DNA from: Verrucomicrobiota bacterium | GTDB taxonomy: Bacteria > Verrucomicrobiota > Verrucomicrobiia > Limisphaerales > PALSA-1396 | NCBI GenBank assembly: GCA_016200005.1 | Contig: JACQFP010000087.1 | Location: 24,466 to 88,465, forward strand | Reading direction: 5' to 3' | Length of the DNA stretch: 64,000 bases | Shown here: piece by piece, positions 9,371 through 17,877 of the stretch | Position numbering within the stretch: position 1 is the first letter of the stretch | How the letters are laid out: every line of letters begins with the position of its first letter | Notes under the pieces: model-generated | Told to the model about the DNA's origin: nothing | What the model saw: only the letters and a program-made list of their open reading frames with translations | The model's database searches: none | Translations under genes and position numbers: made by a program

Positions 9371-10504
9371 ATGGCCAAACGCGATTATTACGAGGTCCTC
9401 GGCGTGGATCGCAATGCCGACGACGAAGAAATAAAAAAAGCCTATCGCAAACTGGCGATCAAATTTCACCCCGACAAGAACCCGGGCGACAAAACGTGTG
9501 AAGAGAAATTTAAGGAACTCGGCGAGGCGTACGAGGCCCTGAGCGACCCTCAAAAGCGCGCGGCCTACGATCAGTATGGCCACGCGGCGTTTGATTCGCG
9601 TTCGCGCTGGCCCGGCGGCGGACGCGGCTTCCACGATCCAGTGGATATTTTCCGCGAGGTTTTCGGCGGTGGCGCGGGCAGCATTTTCGAAGACTTGTTT
9701 GGCGGCGGCCGCTCCGACCCCACGCAAGCGCAGCGAGGCGCTGACCTCCGCTACGATTTGGAAATCAGTTTGGAGGACGCGGCTCAAGGGTGCGAAAAGG
9801 AGATTTCCTTTTCCAAACAGGAACGCTGCGATGTCTGCCAAGGCGCCGGAGCGGAAGCCGGGTCCAAAGTCAAAATCTGCCCCGCCTGCGGCGGACGGGG
9901 ACAGGTGCTAAGTTCCCGTGGCATCTTCAGCATCGCGCAGACCTGCTCCCGGTGCGAGGGCGCCGGGCGCGTCATTGAGAAGCCGTGCCGAACCTGCCAC
10001 GGCTCCGGCCGGCGGGAACGCGCCACCAAGATCAAACTTAAAATCCCGCCCGGCGTGGACACCGGCGCGCGTTTGCGTTCATCTGGCAATGGAGAAGCCG
10101 GATTGCGCGGCGGGCCGTCGGGAGATTTGTACGTCGTGCTGCATGTCAAGACGCATGCCCTGTTCCAGCGTGATGGGGATGATTTGCTTTGCGATGTGCC
10201 CGTCAACTTTGTGCAGGCGGCGATGGGTGCAGAAATTGAAGTGCCGACCCTGAATGGCAAGGCCAGCATCAAGATTCCGGCCGGCACCCAGCCCGGCACC
10301 ACCTTTCGACTCAAAGGCAGAGGCGTAAAGAACATTCAGGGCTATGGCCATGGTGATTTGCATATCCGCATCTCCGTGGAAGTGCCCCGGCATCTGAACG
10401 CCGCGCAACGGGCCAAGCTGCAGGAATTCGCCGACCTGTGCGACGAATCCGTGAATCCGTTGAGCCAGGGCTTCTTCGACAAAGCGAAGAATTTCTTCAG
10501 TTGA
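9371..10504 (+). CDS. dnaJ: DnaJ chaperone (class A Hsp40)
   Basis: 377 residues, full-length type I DnaJ. J domain with HPD at residues 33-35, a Gly/Phe-rich linker with GGGRGFHDP and FGGGAGS, then four zinc-binding repeats ([32 protein letters not shown]) and the C-terminal substrate-binding domains. It delivers unfolded clients to DnaK and stimulates its ATPase. It is placed between grpE and rsmE, a common order in bacteria. No anomalies. Confidence 0.96.
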   Translation: MAKRDYYEVLGVDRNADDEEIKKAYRKLAIKFHPDKNPGDKTCEEKFKELGEAYEALSDPQKRAAYDQYGHAAFDSRSRWPGGGRGFHDPVDIFREVFGGGAGSIFEDLFGGGRSDPTQAQRGADLRYDLEISLEDAAQGCEKEISFSKQERCDVCQGAGAEAGSKVKICPACGGRGQVLSSRGIFSIAQTCSRCEGAGRVIEKPCRTCHGSGRRERATKIKLKIPPGVDTGARLRSSGNGEAGLRGGPSGDLYVVLHVKTHALFQRDGDDLLCDVPVNFVQAAMGAEIEVPTLNGKASIKIPAGTQPGTTFRLKGRGVKNIQGYGHGDLHIRISVEVPRHLNAAQRAKLQEFADLCDESVNPLSQGFFDKAKNFFS

Positions 10505-10519
10505 AGACCGGGCGAGAAC

Positions 10520-10592
10520 CAAAGGCCAAAGGCTCAAGGCAAACGGCTAGAGTCGTTCTTAGCATTCAGCATTTAGCTTTCAGCCTTTCCTA
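10520..10592. repeat. Intergenic GGCTCAAGG / CTTTCAGCC repeat tract
   Basis: The dnaJ-rsmE gap contains repeated AAAGGC, GGCTCAAGGC and ACGGCTAGAG words, then CATTCAGCATTTAGCTTTCAG. The second half is a rough reverse complement of the first. Similar tracts occur at 15321-15385 and 21388-21424 in this window, so this is a dispersed low-complexity repeat rather than a gene-specific site. Confidence 0.5.
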
Positions 10593-10602
10593 GAACGCGC
10601 CG

Positions 10603-11358
10603 ATGCACCGTTTCTATTTGCCGCCGACAGAATGTGAAAGCCCGCCACTGTGGCTGACGGGTCGTGAAGCTCACCATGCGCTCCATGTCCTGCGACTGCG
10701 CCCCAAGGAAAAGGTGATTGTCCTCGACGGCGTGGGCAATGAATACCTCTGCGAAGCCGGAGAGCCGGAGCGTGAAGAAGTTAAACTTTCCGTCGTGCAA
10801 AAGAACTTCTTTCCCCTGCCGACCTCTCAAATCACACTGCTCCAAGCGATACCCAAGGGGAAAATCATCGAATCCATCATCCAAAAGGGCACGGAGTTGG
10901 GGACAACGCGGATCGTGCCCTTACTCTCCGAGCGCGTAGCAACTCAACTGGACGACGAAAGTGCGGTCGCCAAAGTTGAAAAATGGCGGCTCACGGCGAT
11001 TGAAGCCATCAAACAATGCGGTGCGGTCTGGTTGCCAACCGTGGAAGCTCCGATGACGCCGAAAGAATTCCTGGCCCGCGCAGAAAAATTTGAATTGCCG
11101 TTGATCGCGTCATTGCAAAGCGACCGCCGGCATCCGCGGGAATATTTCCAGGCATTTTACGCGGAGCATCAACGGCTGCCCCGATCCGTTTGCGTCTGGG
11201 TCGGACCGGAGGGCGATTTCACGCCGGCGGAGCTTGGTGCCATTAAATCGGCCGGCGCGCTTCCCATCACTCTTGGGCGGCTTGTTTTGCGCAGTGAAAC
11301 TGCGGCCATTTACTGCCTCTCCGTGCTCAATTACGAACTCCAATGTCAAAAGGGTTAG
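10603..11358 (+). CDS. rsmE: RsmE, 16S rRNA (uracil-1498-N3)-methyltransferase
   Basis: 251 residues. A PUA-like N-terminal domain (HRFYLPPTECESPPLWLTG, then REAHHALHVLRLRPKEKVIV) precedes a SPOUT methyltransferase with the trefoil-knot signatures GPEGDFTPAELGAI and LGRLVLRSETAA. The enzyme methylates U1498 of 16S rRNA using S-adenosylmethionine. Its place after dnaJ is a common bacterial arrangement. Start and length are normal for the family. Confidence 0.94.
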   Translation: MHRFYLPPTECESPPLWLTGREAHHALHVLRLRPKEKVIVLDGVGNEYLCEAGEPEREEVKLSVVQKNFFPLPTSQITLLQAIPKGKIIESIIQKGTELGTTRIVPLLSERVATQLDDESAVAKVEKWRLTAIEAIKQCGAVWLPTVEAPMTPKEFLARAEKFELPLIASLQSDRRHPREYFQAFYAEHQRLPRSVCVWVGPEGDFTPAELGAIKSAGALPITLGRLVLRSETAAIYCLSVLNYELQCQKG

Positions 11359-11437
11359 AGCTGTTGCCAGAATACATTTCCCAACCGAAATACGCAAACC
11401 CCTCACCCGGCCTTCAGCCACCCTATCCATGAACCTC

Positions 11438-11507
11438 GTAGCAGCGGACGTGAGTCCGTTCCATCTGAATTCGATGAAAGTCAGAGCCGACTGACGTCGG
11501 CTGCTAC
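11438..11507. repeat. REP-like inverted repeat in the 300-base gap after rsmE
   Basis: Left arm GTAGCAGCGGACGTGAGTCC (11438-11457) and right arm (11486-11507), whose reverse complement is GTAGCAGCCGACGTCAGTCG, form an inverted pair around a 28-base centre. Mismatches are symmetrical C/G changes. Each arm also contains its own small palindrome (GGACGTGAGTCC; CGACTGACGTCG). The rest of 11359-11661 holds no gene that I can support. The structure looks like a paired REP element of the kind mobilised by RAYT transposases; none is in this window. Confidence 0.6.
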
Positions 11508-11661
11508 AGCCAGCCCCGATTCGGAGGCGGGGTTCGGGTTCAAAGCGCGAAAATCTTTTTCGGTGAATTCTCTTCCCATCGGATGAAGAGAGAGAAGGGT
11601 TGAGGGAAAATCCGGAAATTAAGAGGGGCGGTTCCCCGGCTCGGAAGGGTTGGAGTTGGTT

Positions 11662-12480
11662 TCATTTCCTGTAAAACTTCCTTTCCCATTGCTTCTGTTT
11701 GGCGCCTGCTTCGCGGAGGAAAGGCGCCAAAGCGCCGATGCCCAGAAACGCTTCATTCATCCGATGGAACGGCGGCTTCAGCGGTCGCGCGAAATCTACA
11801 AAGAGCACGACGCGATAGCCGTCCGTGTCGTTCCAAACTTCGTGATTGAAGGTGTCGTCGAAGATCAGGCTTTTCCCTTCGGTCCAATGACGGATTTCGT
11901 TGCCGATGCGAATACGGCATCTTTCCCGCGGTTCCGGCACCATCAGACCAAGGTGAAAACGCAGGATGCCGTTGTAGGCGCCACGATGGGCGGGAATGTG
12001 TTTGTGAGGTGAGAGAATGGAGAAGAACGCCGTCTTCATTCCCGGGATTTTTTTCAGCAGCCGCATGGTTTCCGGGCAACGCCGCGCGTTTTCCTCGCAG
12101 TCCATGCCAATGCCGGCCAGGAAAAAGGTTTTCCAATTTTGATCAGTCGTGATGGTGGAGACTTCCTTCAGGATTTCGTGGAAGCTGGGGATCTGGTCGC
12201 GATACTGCATCACGGCGTCGAGCTCGGCGCGGATCTTTCGCCACTCCGCCTCGATTTGTGCGGCCCACGGGAACAGCGCATTCGGATAGATCGGCGGGTC
12301 GCCGTGCAGCGAAAGCCTGGCGACCCGCGTTTCCAACCAATCCTGAAAGACCAGCAAACTTCGACCACCAAGACCAGTCGGCGGGTTGAGGCGGTGTTTA
12401 CGGTCACAGAAATCCAATTCCGGCTTCGCTTGTATTGCTGTCATTGAATCCAGCGTTGGTTCCCCGCTTTCCGTTTTCAT
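11662..12480 (-). CDS. Aspartyl/asparaginyl beta-hydroxylase-fold dioxygenase
   Basis: 272 residues. The C-terminal half is a 2-oxoglutarate/Fe(II) double-stranded beta helix of the aspartyl/asparaginyl beta-hydroxylase family. First metal-binding region: SPHKHIPAHRG (about residues 157-167), then RFHLGLMVP. Later: DDTFNHEVWND with the second His, and the Arg in GYRVVLFVDFARP that should bind 2-oxoglutarate. Bacterial members hydroxylate diverse small molecules or lipids, so the substrate is unknown. The ATG at 12480 is preceded by a weak AGGG; an in-frame ATG at residue 13 is an alternative. It stands alone, facing the rsmE gene. Confidence 0.85.
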   Translation of the reverse strand: MKTESGEPTLDSMTAIQAKPELDFCDRKHRLNPPTGLGGRSLLVFQDWLETRVARLSLHGDPPIYPNALFPWAAQIEAEWRKIRAELDAVMQYRDQIPSFHEILKEVSTITTDQNWKTFFLAGIGMDCEENARRCPETMRLLKKIPGMKTAFFSILSPHKHIPAHRGAYNGILRFHLGLMVPEPRERCRIRIGNEIRHWTEGKSLIFDDTFNHEVWNDTDGYRVVLFVDFARPLKPPFHRMNEAFLGIGALAPFLREAGAKQKQWERKFYRK

Positions 12481-13021
12481 ATCCCTGCGAAATCGCGATT
12501 GATTTTCGTTTAATCAGAATTAACTCCAGGCGCAAACAAAAAATCAATTGGATAGGCTGGGTAGATCGCGACCCCCTGTGGTGAAGATCAAAGTCTTGAG
12601 CAAGCGACGAAAGTGGATTGGCCGTGTTGGCGCGCATTACAGAAGGTTGCCAGAGAAATCTTGAATGAGACCGAATCGCCGACACCGACTGATCTGCCGC
12701 CCGCGGATTATCATCAGACAAAACGCATTGAGCATCGGTTGATTTTACCGGGCCATTAATCTGGTGCCACGCAATCGTCCCTTGAAATCGAAGGAGTTTC
12801 AAGCGGCAGGGCATTGCTGACCCGCTCGCCGCGTTTCGGACTGCCTGCACTGCGCAACGCGCCGAAATCGCGTAGGCAAACGCAGTTCTCCTCGCATCGC
12901 CTAAAATGTTCCTCAAGTGATCAAGCGCTTCAATGTGAGATGCGAGGTCGGGCAGGATCGGGTAATTGCCGGGGTGAGGTTGCCAACCGCGTTGTCGCTC
13001 CAGAACAAATGCGGGCGCGCT
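12481..13021. other. 540-base stretch without a supported gene
   Basis: Between two minus-strand genes. Open frames exist, but none shows a recognisable domain, a ribosome-binding site or codon use like the neighbours. No strong hairpin with a T-run was seen. The first part (12481-12560) is A+T-rich and probably holds the promoter of the beta-hydroxylase-like gene. Confidence 0.4.
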
Positions 13022-14149
13022 TCAACGCGATTGGATCAATACCCGAAACGGCCGGCCTAAATGTTCCGGATGGGTGAGCGTTCGGAACTGGCGTAACTGG
13101 GCCGGGGTCCAACTGTTCCGCGCGCCATTCGCGCGCCAGATCTGTTCCGCAATCCGGGTCAAGAATTGCGCCTGCGAGCAAAATGAATCCGTCATCAGGC
13201 CGGCGGCTTCACCTGCGCATTGCAGCGGGGTAAAATTGACGTGCGCAGTAAGGTCCTGTTCGCCCACCTTCGCCAGCACATCGCCGCTCACGCGGTGGCG
13301 ATGATACGCGCGCAGCGTTCCTTGCATTCGTGCCGGTTGGAAGAATTGTTCGGTCGTCAAACCGTAATCAATGGTCAGCAGTTTCCCGCTTCGCAATAGG
13401 TTGGAGGCTTGGCGCCACCAGTTCTCGGCGAGCACGCAAACCTCCGTCATGAAACCGTCCGGCAGGACGGCGAGCAATTCGGCCGATAAATCGGGCCAGG
13501 CCGTTGGAAGTTTTCCATTCCCCGGTTGAAATGCTTTTCCCGGCATGCTGGTCCAGACAAATGCGTCGTCCTTGAGCGTGACGCCCCATTCCATCCAACT
13601 CCGACTGTTCGCCTCCCACGCGAAACGATGCGTCGGCAGGGCATCCAGAAATTCGTTGGAAAAAATAATTCCACAGACGCCGCTTTGTGGGAGCGCTTCC
13701 AACGAATCAAACCACACAACTTTTTCCGCGAAAGCGCGCAAGTTTCCCATCTGCCAGTTCCGCCGTCTGGGGGAAGGCTCGATGATCCAGTACTCCACGT
13801 TCCCGAAACCTTCAGGCTGATGCTTTTGCAGCCAGGTCAGGATATCCGCGGCCAGTTGGCCATCGTGCGCTCCGGCCTCCACCAGTTGTACTGGTCTCGA
13901 TTTTGCTGATTGCCTGTTCTCATGTGCTGTTTCAGACAACCAGCGCGCGAATTGGAAGGCCAGAAGTTCACCGTAGAGGCTGCCGACACTGACATTGGTG
14001 TAAAAATCGCCGGCCCGTCCGATGGTGTCTTCTTCCCGTTCATAGTAACCATAAACAGGACAATAGAGCGCCAGCTCCATGAATCGAGCGAAGGAAATGG
14101 CCCCTTCTGAAACAATCGCTTGACGGATGGTTTCGTTCAGTGAGTTCAT
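13022..14149 (-). CDS. MidA/NDUFAF7-family class I SAM-dependent methyltransferase
   Basis: 375 residues of the DUF185/MidA family. In mitochondria the homologue NDUFAF7 dimethylates an arginine of a complex I subunit; the bacterial substrate is less clear. Visible signatures are GAISFARFMELALYCPVYGY at the N-terminus, RAGDFYTNVSVGSLYGELLA, the SAM-binding VEAGAHDGQLAADIL, FSNEFLDALPTHRF, and the acidic LLTIDYGLTTEQFF. ATG at 14149 was chosen. The gene is divergent from pilT, with only 60 bases between the two starts. Confidence 0.92.
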   Translation of the reverse strand: MNSLNETIRQAIVSEGAISFARFMELALYCPVYGYYEREEDTIGRAGDFYTNVSVGSLYGELLAFQFARWLSETAHENRQSAKSRPVQLVEAGAHDGQLAADILTWLQKHQPEGFGNVEYWIIEPSPRRRNWQMGNLRAFAEKVVWFDSLEALPQSGVCGIIFSNEFLDALPTHRFAWEANSRSWMEWGVTLKDDAFVWTSMPGKAFQPGNGKLPTAWPDLSAELLAVLPDGFMTEVCVLAENWWRQASNLLRSGKLLTIDYGLTTEQFFQPARMQGTLRAYHRHRVSGDVLAKVGEQDLTAHVNFTPLQCAGEAAGLMTDSFCSQAQFLTRIAEQIWRANGARNSWTPAQLRQFRTLTHPEHLGRPFRVLIQSR

Positions 14150-14209
14150 TGCTTGCAGACAAACGGGAATGTGGTTAATAATCGCAGCAGTTTCTATTGA
14201 GGATCATAT

Positions 14210-15304
14210 ATGGCTAAGATCGACGCTTTCTTCAATTTAATGTTCGAGCAAAAAGCTTCGGACCTCCATCTGTCCACGGGCAACCCGCCCATGCTGCGCG
14301 TCAACGGCGAATTGCAGCGGGTCGATTTTCCGCCGCTCGAAAATGACAGCCTCAAGACGATGATTTACGAAATCACGCCCGAATACAAAATCAAAGTCTT
14401 TGAAGAAACCGGCGACGTGGATTTTGGCTACGAGATTCCCAACGTCTCTCGCTTCCGGGCCAACTTTTTCAACCAGAAAAACGGCGTCGCCGCCGTGTTC
14501 CGTCAGATTCCGACAAAAGTCCTTTCCTTTGAAGATTTCGAAAAATTTGACGCGCCCCTGCCCGCGGTGCTGAAAAAGTTTTCCATGTTGCACAAGGGAT
14601 TGATCGTCGTCACCGGTCCGACCGGCTCGGGCAAATCCACCACGCTGGCCGCCATGGTGGATTATTCGAACAAGAATCGCAAAGACCACATCATCACCGT
14701 CGAAGACCCGATCGAATTCGTCCACGAAAGCAAGAACTGCCTGGTCAACCATCGCGAAGTCGGCGTCCACACCCAATCCTTTGCCTCGGCGCTGCGCGGC
14801 GCGTTGCGCGAAGACCCCGACATCATTCTCATCGGCGAGTTGCGCGATTTGGAAACCATTGAACTGGCCATCACCGCCGCCAACACCGGCCACCTGGTGT
14901 TCGGCACCCTGCACACCCAGAGCGCCGCCAAAACCGTGGACCGCATCATCGACGTTTTCCCCGCCGACCAGCAGAATAAAATCCGCGCCACCTTGTCGGA
15001 ATCCCTCAAAGGCGTCGTCGCCCAAGGCCTGTTCAAACGCACGGACAAAAAAGGCCGTGTGGCCGCCATGGAAATTCTCGCCGTGACCACCGCCGTGGCC
15101 AACCTGATTCGCGAAGGCAAGACCCACCAGATCCCGGGCATGATTCAGGTCGGCAAGAAACTAGGCAACCAGCCCCTCGATGATTCCATCATGGAGCACA
15201 TCCGCATGAAACGCATCTCCCCCGAAGAAGCCTATGACAAATGCCTCGACAAGAAGAAATTTCGCGGCTTTCTTCCCCACCCACCCGATGAAGATGAAAT
15301 CTGA
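14210..15304 (+). CDS. pilT: PilT, type IV pilus retraction ATPase
   Basis: 364 residues, normal PilT length. The Walker A motif is GPTGSGKSTT (about residues 139-148), the Asp box starts at TVEDPIEFVH, Walker B is DIILIGELRDLETI, and the His box is TGHLVFGTLHT. The C-terminal AVANLIREGKTHQI corresponds to the PilT AIRNLIRE motif needed for retraction. Ribosome-binding site GAGGA lies about 8 bases before the ATG. A second PilT-like ATPase and a receiver-like protein follow in the same direction, so this looks like a retraction-motor unit for gliding or twitching. Confidence 0.95.
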   Translation: MAKIDAFFNLMFEQKASDLHLSTGNPPMLRVNGELQRVDFPPLENDSLKTMIYEITPEYKIKVFEETGDVDFGYEIPNVSRFRANFFNQKNGVAAVFRQIPTKVLSFEDFEKFDAPLPAVLKKFSMLHKGLIVVTGPTGSGKSTTLAAMVDYSNKNRKDHIITVEDPIEFVHESKNCLVNHREVGVHTQSFASALRGALREDPDIILIGELRDLETIELAITAANTGHLVFGTLHTQSAAKTVDRIIDVFPADQQNKIRATLSESLKGVVAQGLFKRTDKKGRVAAMEILAVTTAVANLIREGKTHQIPGMIQVGKKLGNQPLDDSIMEHIRMKRISPEEAYDKCLDKKKFRGFLPHPPDEDEI

Positions 15305-15320
15305 CGAACCAGTTGGGAAT

Positions 15321-15385
15321 GGCTGGCTGAGAGCTGAGAGCCAAAAAACTTTGGCCTTCAGCCTGCAGCTTTCAGCCTTTTGAAT
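15321..15385. repeat. Repeat tract before the second pilT-like gene
   Basis: Words GGCTGGCTGAGAGCTGAGAG and GGCCTTCAGCCTGCAGC are separated by an A-rich loop, and the second is roughly the reverse complement of the first, so the RNA could fold into a long imperfect hairpin. It fills most of the gap between pilT and the next gene and belongs to the same family as 10520-10592 and 21388-21424. Confidence 0.5.
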
Positions 15386-16591
15386 ATGCGCCGCCACGAG
15401 CTTGATTACATCCTATCGACGATGTTGGACTCCCAAGATGAGGTGTCCGACTTGCTCTTCACCGTGGGCAAATCCCTCCAAGTCGAATCCAACGGGGAAC
15501 TCCTCACCGTGGCCTGTGATCCCCCACTGGATACCTTGACTCCCTTCCAGACCGAAACCATCGCCTTGAACCTCATTGGGGAAAACCCCTGGCTCATCGA
15601 AGACTTGTTGCGCATGGGGTCGTGCGACTCCGCGTACACCGTCGCCGACAAGGCCCGCTTCCGCATCAACATTTTTTCCCAGCGCGGCAATTATTCCATC
15701 GTCCTGCGCAAACTCAACACCACCATCCCCACCCTTGATGACCTGAAATTTCCCGACGTCATCAAGCAAGTGCCCAAGGAAAAAACCGGCCTCGTCCTGG
15801 TCACCGGCGCCACTGGCTCGGGCAAATCCACCACGCTGGCTGCCGTCCTCAACGAAATCAACGAATCCAAGGCCATCCACATCATCACCCTGGAAGACCC
15901 CGTTGAATTCGTCCATTCCCACAAGAAAGCCACCTTCAACCAGCGCGAGCTGGGTCTGGACTTCAACAGCTTCGCCAACGGTCTGCGCGCCGCCCTGCGC
16001 CAGGCTCCGAAAGTCATCCTCGTCGGCGAAATGCGCGATCGCGACACCGTTCAGATCGCCCTCAGCGCCGCCGAAACTGGTCACCTCGTCCTCAGCACCC
16101 TCCACACCGTCGATGCCGGTCAGACCATCAACCGCATCCTGGGCATGTTTGAACTGGAAGAACAAGAGCAAGTCCGCATCCGCCTGGCCGACACCCTCCG
16201 CTGGGTCATCAGTCAACGCCTCGCCCCCAAGGTCGGCGGCGGCCGTTACGCCCTGCTCGAAATCATGGGCTCAAACCTCCGCATCCGCGAAACCATTGCC
16301 CAAGGGGAGAGCGAAGGCAAAAGCTTTTATGAAATCATTGAAGCCAGCCAACCCTTCGGCTGGCGCACCTTCGACGCGGCGGCGTTGGAAGCCTATGAGC
16401 AAGGAGTCATCACCGAGGAAACGGCCCTGCTTTACTGCACCAAACGCGGCCCCGTCACCCGCGGCATTGACAACATCAAGAAATCCCGGGGCGAATCCAC
16501 CACCAGCGTCGGCAACTTGCGGATGAAACAAGGACAGGAGGTCGGCAAATCCGGCGGCCCACCCATCCCCAAAACCCTCAAATTGAAATGA
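15386..16591 (+). CDS. PilT/PilU-like ATPase, diverged paralogue
   Basis: 401 residues from ATG 15386; an in-frame TTG at 15380 lies in the repeat tract. A complete secretion-type ATPase: Walker A GATGSGKSTT, Asp box TLEDPVEFVH, Walker B VILVGEMRDRDTV, His box LVLSTLHTVDAG. The PilT AIRNLIRE motif is replaced by NLRIRETIAQGE, as expected of a PilU-type accessory motor. The C-terminal tail of about 50 residues (KKSRGESTTSV onward) is Ser/Gly/Lys-rich and is absent from PilT. It ends 3 bases before the next gene, indicating coupling. Confidence 0.9.
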   Translation: MRRHELDYILSTMLDSQDEVSDLLFTVGKSLQVESNGELLTVACDPPLDTLTPFQTETIALNLIGENPWLIEDLLRMGSCDSAYTVADKARFRINIFSQRGNYSIVLRKLNTTIPTLDDLKFPDVIKQVPKEKTGLVLVTGATGSGKSTTLAAVLNEINESKAIHIITLEDPVEFVHSHKKATFNQRELGLDFNSFANGLRAALRQAPKVILVGEMRDRDTVQIALSAAETGHLVLSTLHTVDAGQTINRILGMFELEEQEQVRIRLADTLRWVISQRLAPKVGGGRYALLEIMGSNLRIRETIAQGESEGKSFYEIIEASQPFGWRTFDAAALEAYEQGVITEETALLYCTKRGPVTRGIDNIKKSRGESTTSVGNLRMKQGQEVGKSGGPPIPKTLKLK

Positions 16592-16594
16592 ATC

Positions 16595-17068
16595 ATGGCG
16601 GACGAATTTGACTTCATCGGCGCGTCGGACAAACCGGCCCTGCTCGCCATCTCCACACCCGACTGGATGGAAGCCTCCAAGACCGCCCTCAACGAACTGG
16701 GTTACAAGGTCCACACCGCCGCCACCCACAGCGACTTCCTCACACGCTTCGGCCAGATTCAGTACGAAGTCGTCGTCGTTCAGGAACTGTTTGCAGCGAA
16801 CACCCTCGAGGAAAACTCCACCTTGAAGTCACTGCAGACCATGTCGATGGGTCAGCGGCGTCATGCCACGGTGATTCTGCTGGCAGACTCCTTTCAAACC
16901 TTCAACACCCTGCAAGCCTTTCAACAAAGCGTCCACGCCATCATCAACAGTTCCGAACTGCTGCTGCTCGGCCAGCTCATTGAAAAAGCTGTGGCGGACA
17001 ACACCCGCTTTCTCCACGGCTACCGCGAAACCCAGGCGCGCGTCCTGCGAGGGAAGTCAGAAGGCTAA
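16595..17068 (+). CDS. Receiver-like protein coupled to the pilus ATPases
   Basis: 157 residues with an alternating alpha/beta pattern like a response-regulator receiver: ALLAISTPDWMEASKTALNE, GYKVHTAATHSDFL, YEVVVVQELF, ATVILLADS, VHAIINSSELLLLGQLI. At the end of the third strand, where the phosphorylated Asp should lie (VVVVDxxLP), it has Gln and Glu, so phosphorylation at the usual site is unlikely. There is no output domain. Tight spacing after the PilU-like gene suggests a pseudo-receiver that docks on the motors; this is inferred from fold pattern and position. Confidence 0.65.
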   Translation: MADEFDFIGASDKPALLAISTPDWMEASKTALNELGYKVHTAATHSDFLTRFGQIQYEVVVVQELFAANTLEENSTLKSLQTMSMGQRRHATVILLADSFQTFNTLQAFQQSVHAIINSSELLLLGQLIEKAVADNTRFLHGYRETQARVLRGKSEG

Positions 17069-17133
17069 AGTTTTCCCTCCGGGCCGTAGGCCGATCCAGG
17101 CCGGAGGCAGCCTTCGGCCTTTAGTCTTGTTTC

Positions 17134-17877
17134 ATGAACCGACTTGATCAGGCGCTGGTCGAACGCGGCCTTTGTGAAAGCCGTGAAAGAGCCAGGCGCG
17201 CCATCATGGCCGGTCAGGTTCAAATCAATCAGCAGCCCGCCCAAAAACCAGGTCAAACCGTCAAGCCGGGTGATCAACTCATTTTGCTGACGCCAGCAAA
17301 ATACGTCAGCCGGGGCGGCACCAAACTCGAGCACGCCCTGATGCACTTTCAACTCCAAGTCGCGGGTCTGAGGGTCCTGGACCTAGGCGCGTCCACCGGC
17401 GGATTCACGGACTGCCTGCTGCAACACGGCGCCGACAAGGTGTACGCCGTCGATGTCGGGCAAGGGCAACTGGCCTGGAAACTGCGCCAGGACCCGCGCG
17501 TGGTCGTCATGGAAAAAACCAATGCCCGCGAATTGACCGCGACGGGATTCCCAACGCCTTTTTCACCCGTTGATCTGGTGGTTATTGACTGTTCCTTCAT
17601 TTCGCTGCGCAAGATTCTTCCTCCCGCCGTTGCATTGCTGCGCCGTTCAGGTAACATCGTGGCGCTGATCAAGCCGCAGTTCGAGGCTGGCAAGGCCGAG
17701 GCGGACCGGGGCAAAGGCGTCATCTCGGACCCGGCCATTCATGCCCGCGTGATCGGTGAGTTGGAACAGTTCGTCAGCCAACAGCCGCAGTTGACGTGGC
17801 GCGGGTTGACTGAGTCCCCGCTGCGCGGGCCGGCAGGCAACAAGGAATTCTTTGTTTGGATTGAAAAAACTGGCTGA
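17134..17877 (+). CDS. tlyA: TlyA-family rRNA 2'-O-methyltransferase
   Basis: 247 residues. An N-terminal S4 RNA-binding domain (RLDQALVERGLCESRERARR, then AGQVQINQQPAQKPGQ) is joined to an FtsJ-type methyltransferase with SAM motif LDLGASTGGFTDCLLQHGA and the VVIDCSFISLRKILP segment. TlyA enzymes methylate cytidine 2'-OH groups in 16S and/or 23S rRNA. Some members were also reported as hemolysins. The end overlaps the start region of nadK by about 26 bases, a very common tlyA-nadK arrangement. Confidence 0.92.
   Translation: MNRLDQALVERGLCESRERARRAIMAGQVQINQQPAQKPGQTVKPGDQLILLTPAKYVSRGGTKLEHALMHFQLQVAGLRVLDLGASTGGFTDCLLQHGADKVYAVDVGQGQLAWKLRQDPRVVVMEKTNARELTATGFPTPFSPVDLVVIDCSFISLRKILPPAVALLRRSGNIVALIKPQFEAGKAEADRGKGVISDPAIHARVIGELEQFVSQQPQLTWRGLTESPLRGPAGNKEFFVWIEKTG

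Noticed and set aside
12404..12916. 170-residue minus-strand frame in the gap before the MidA-type gene
   Set aside because: No recognisable domain, overlaps the beta-hydroxylase start, and composition is unlike real genes nearby.
14150..14209. Sigma-70 promoter in the midA-pilT divergent gap
   Set aside because: AATAAT near 14178 resembles a -10 box, but no good -35 box lies at 16-18 bases, so I do not call it.
14237..15127. 296-residue minus-strand frame
   Set aside because: Antisense of pilT, Gly/Val/Asp-rich with no domain.
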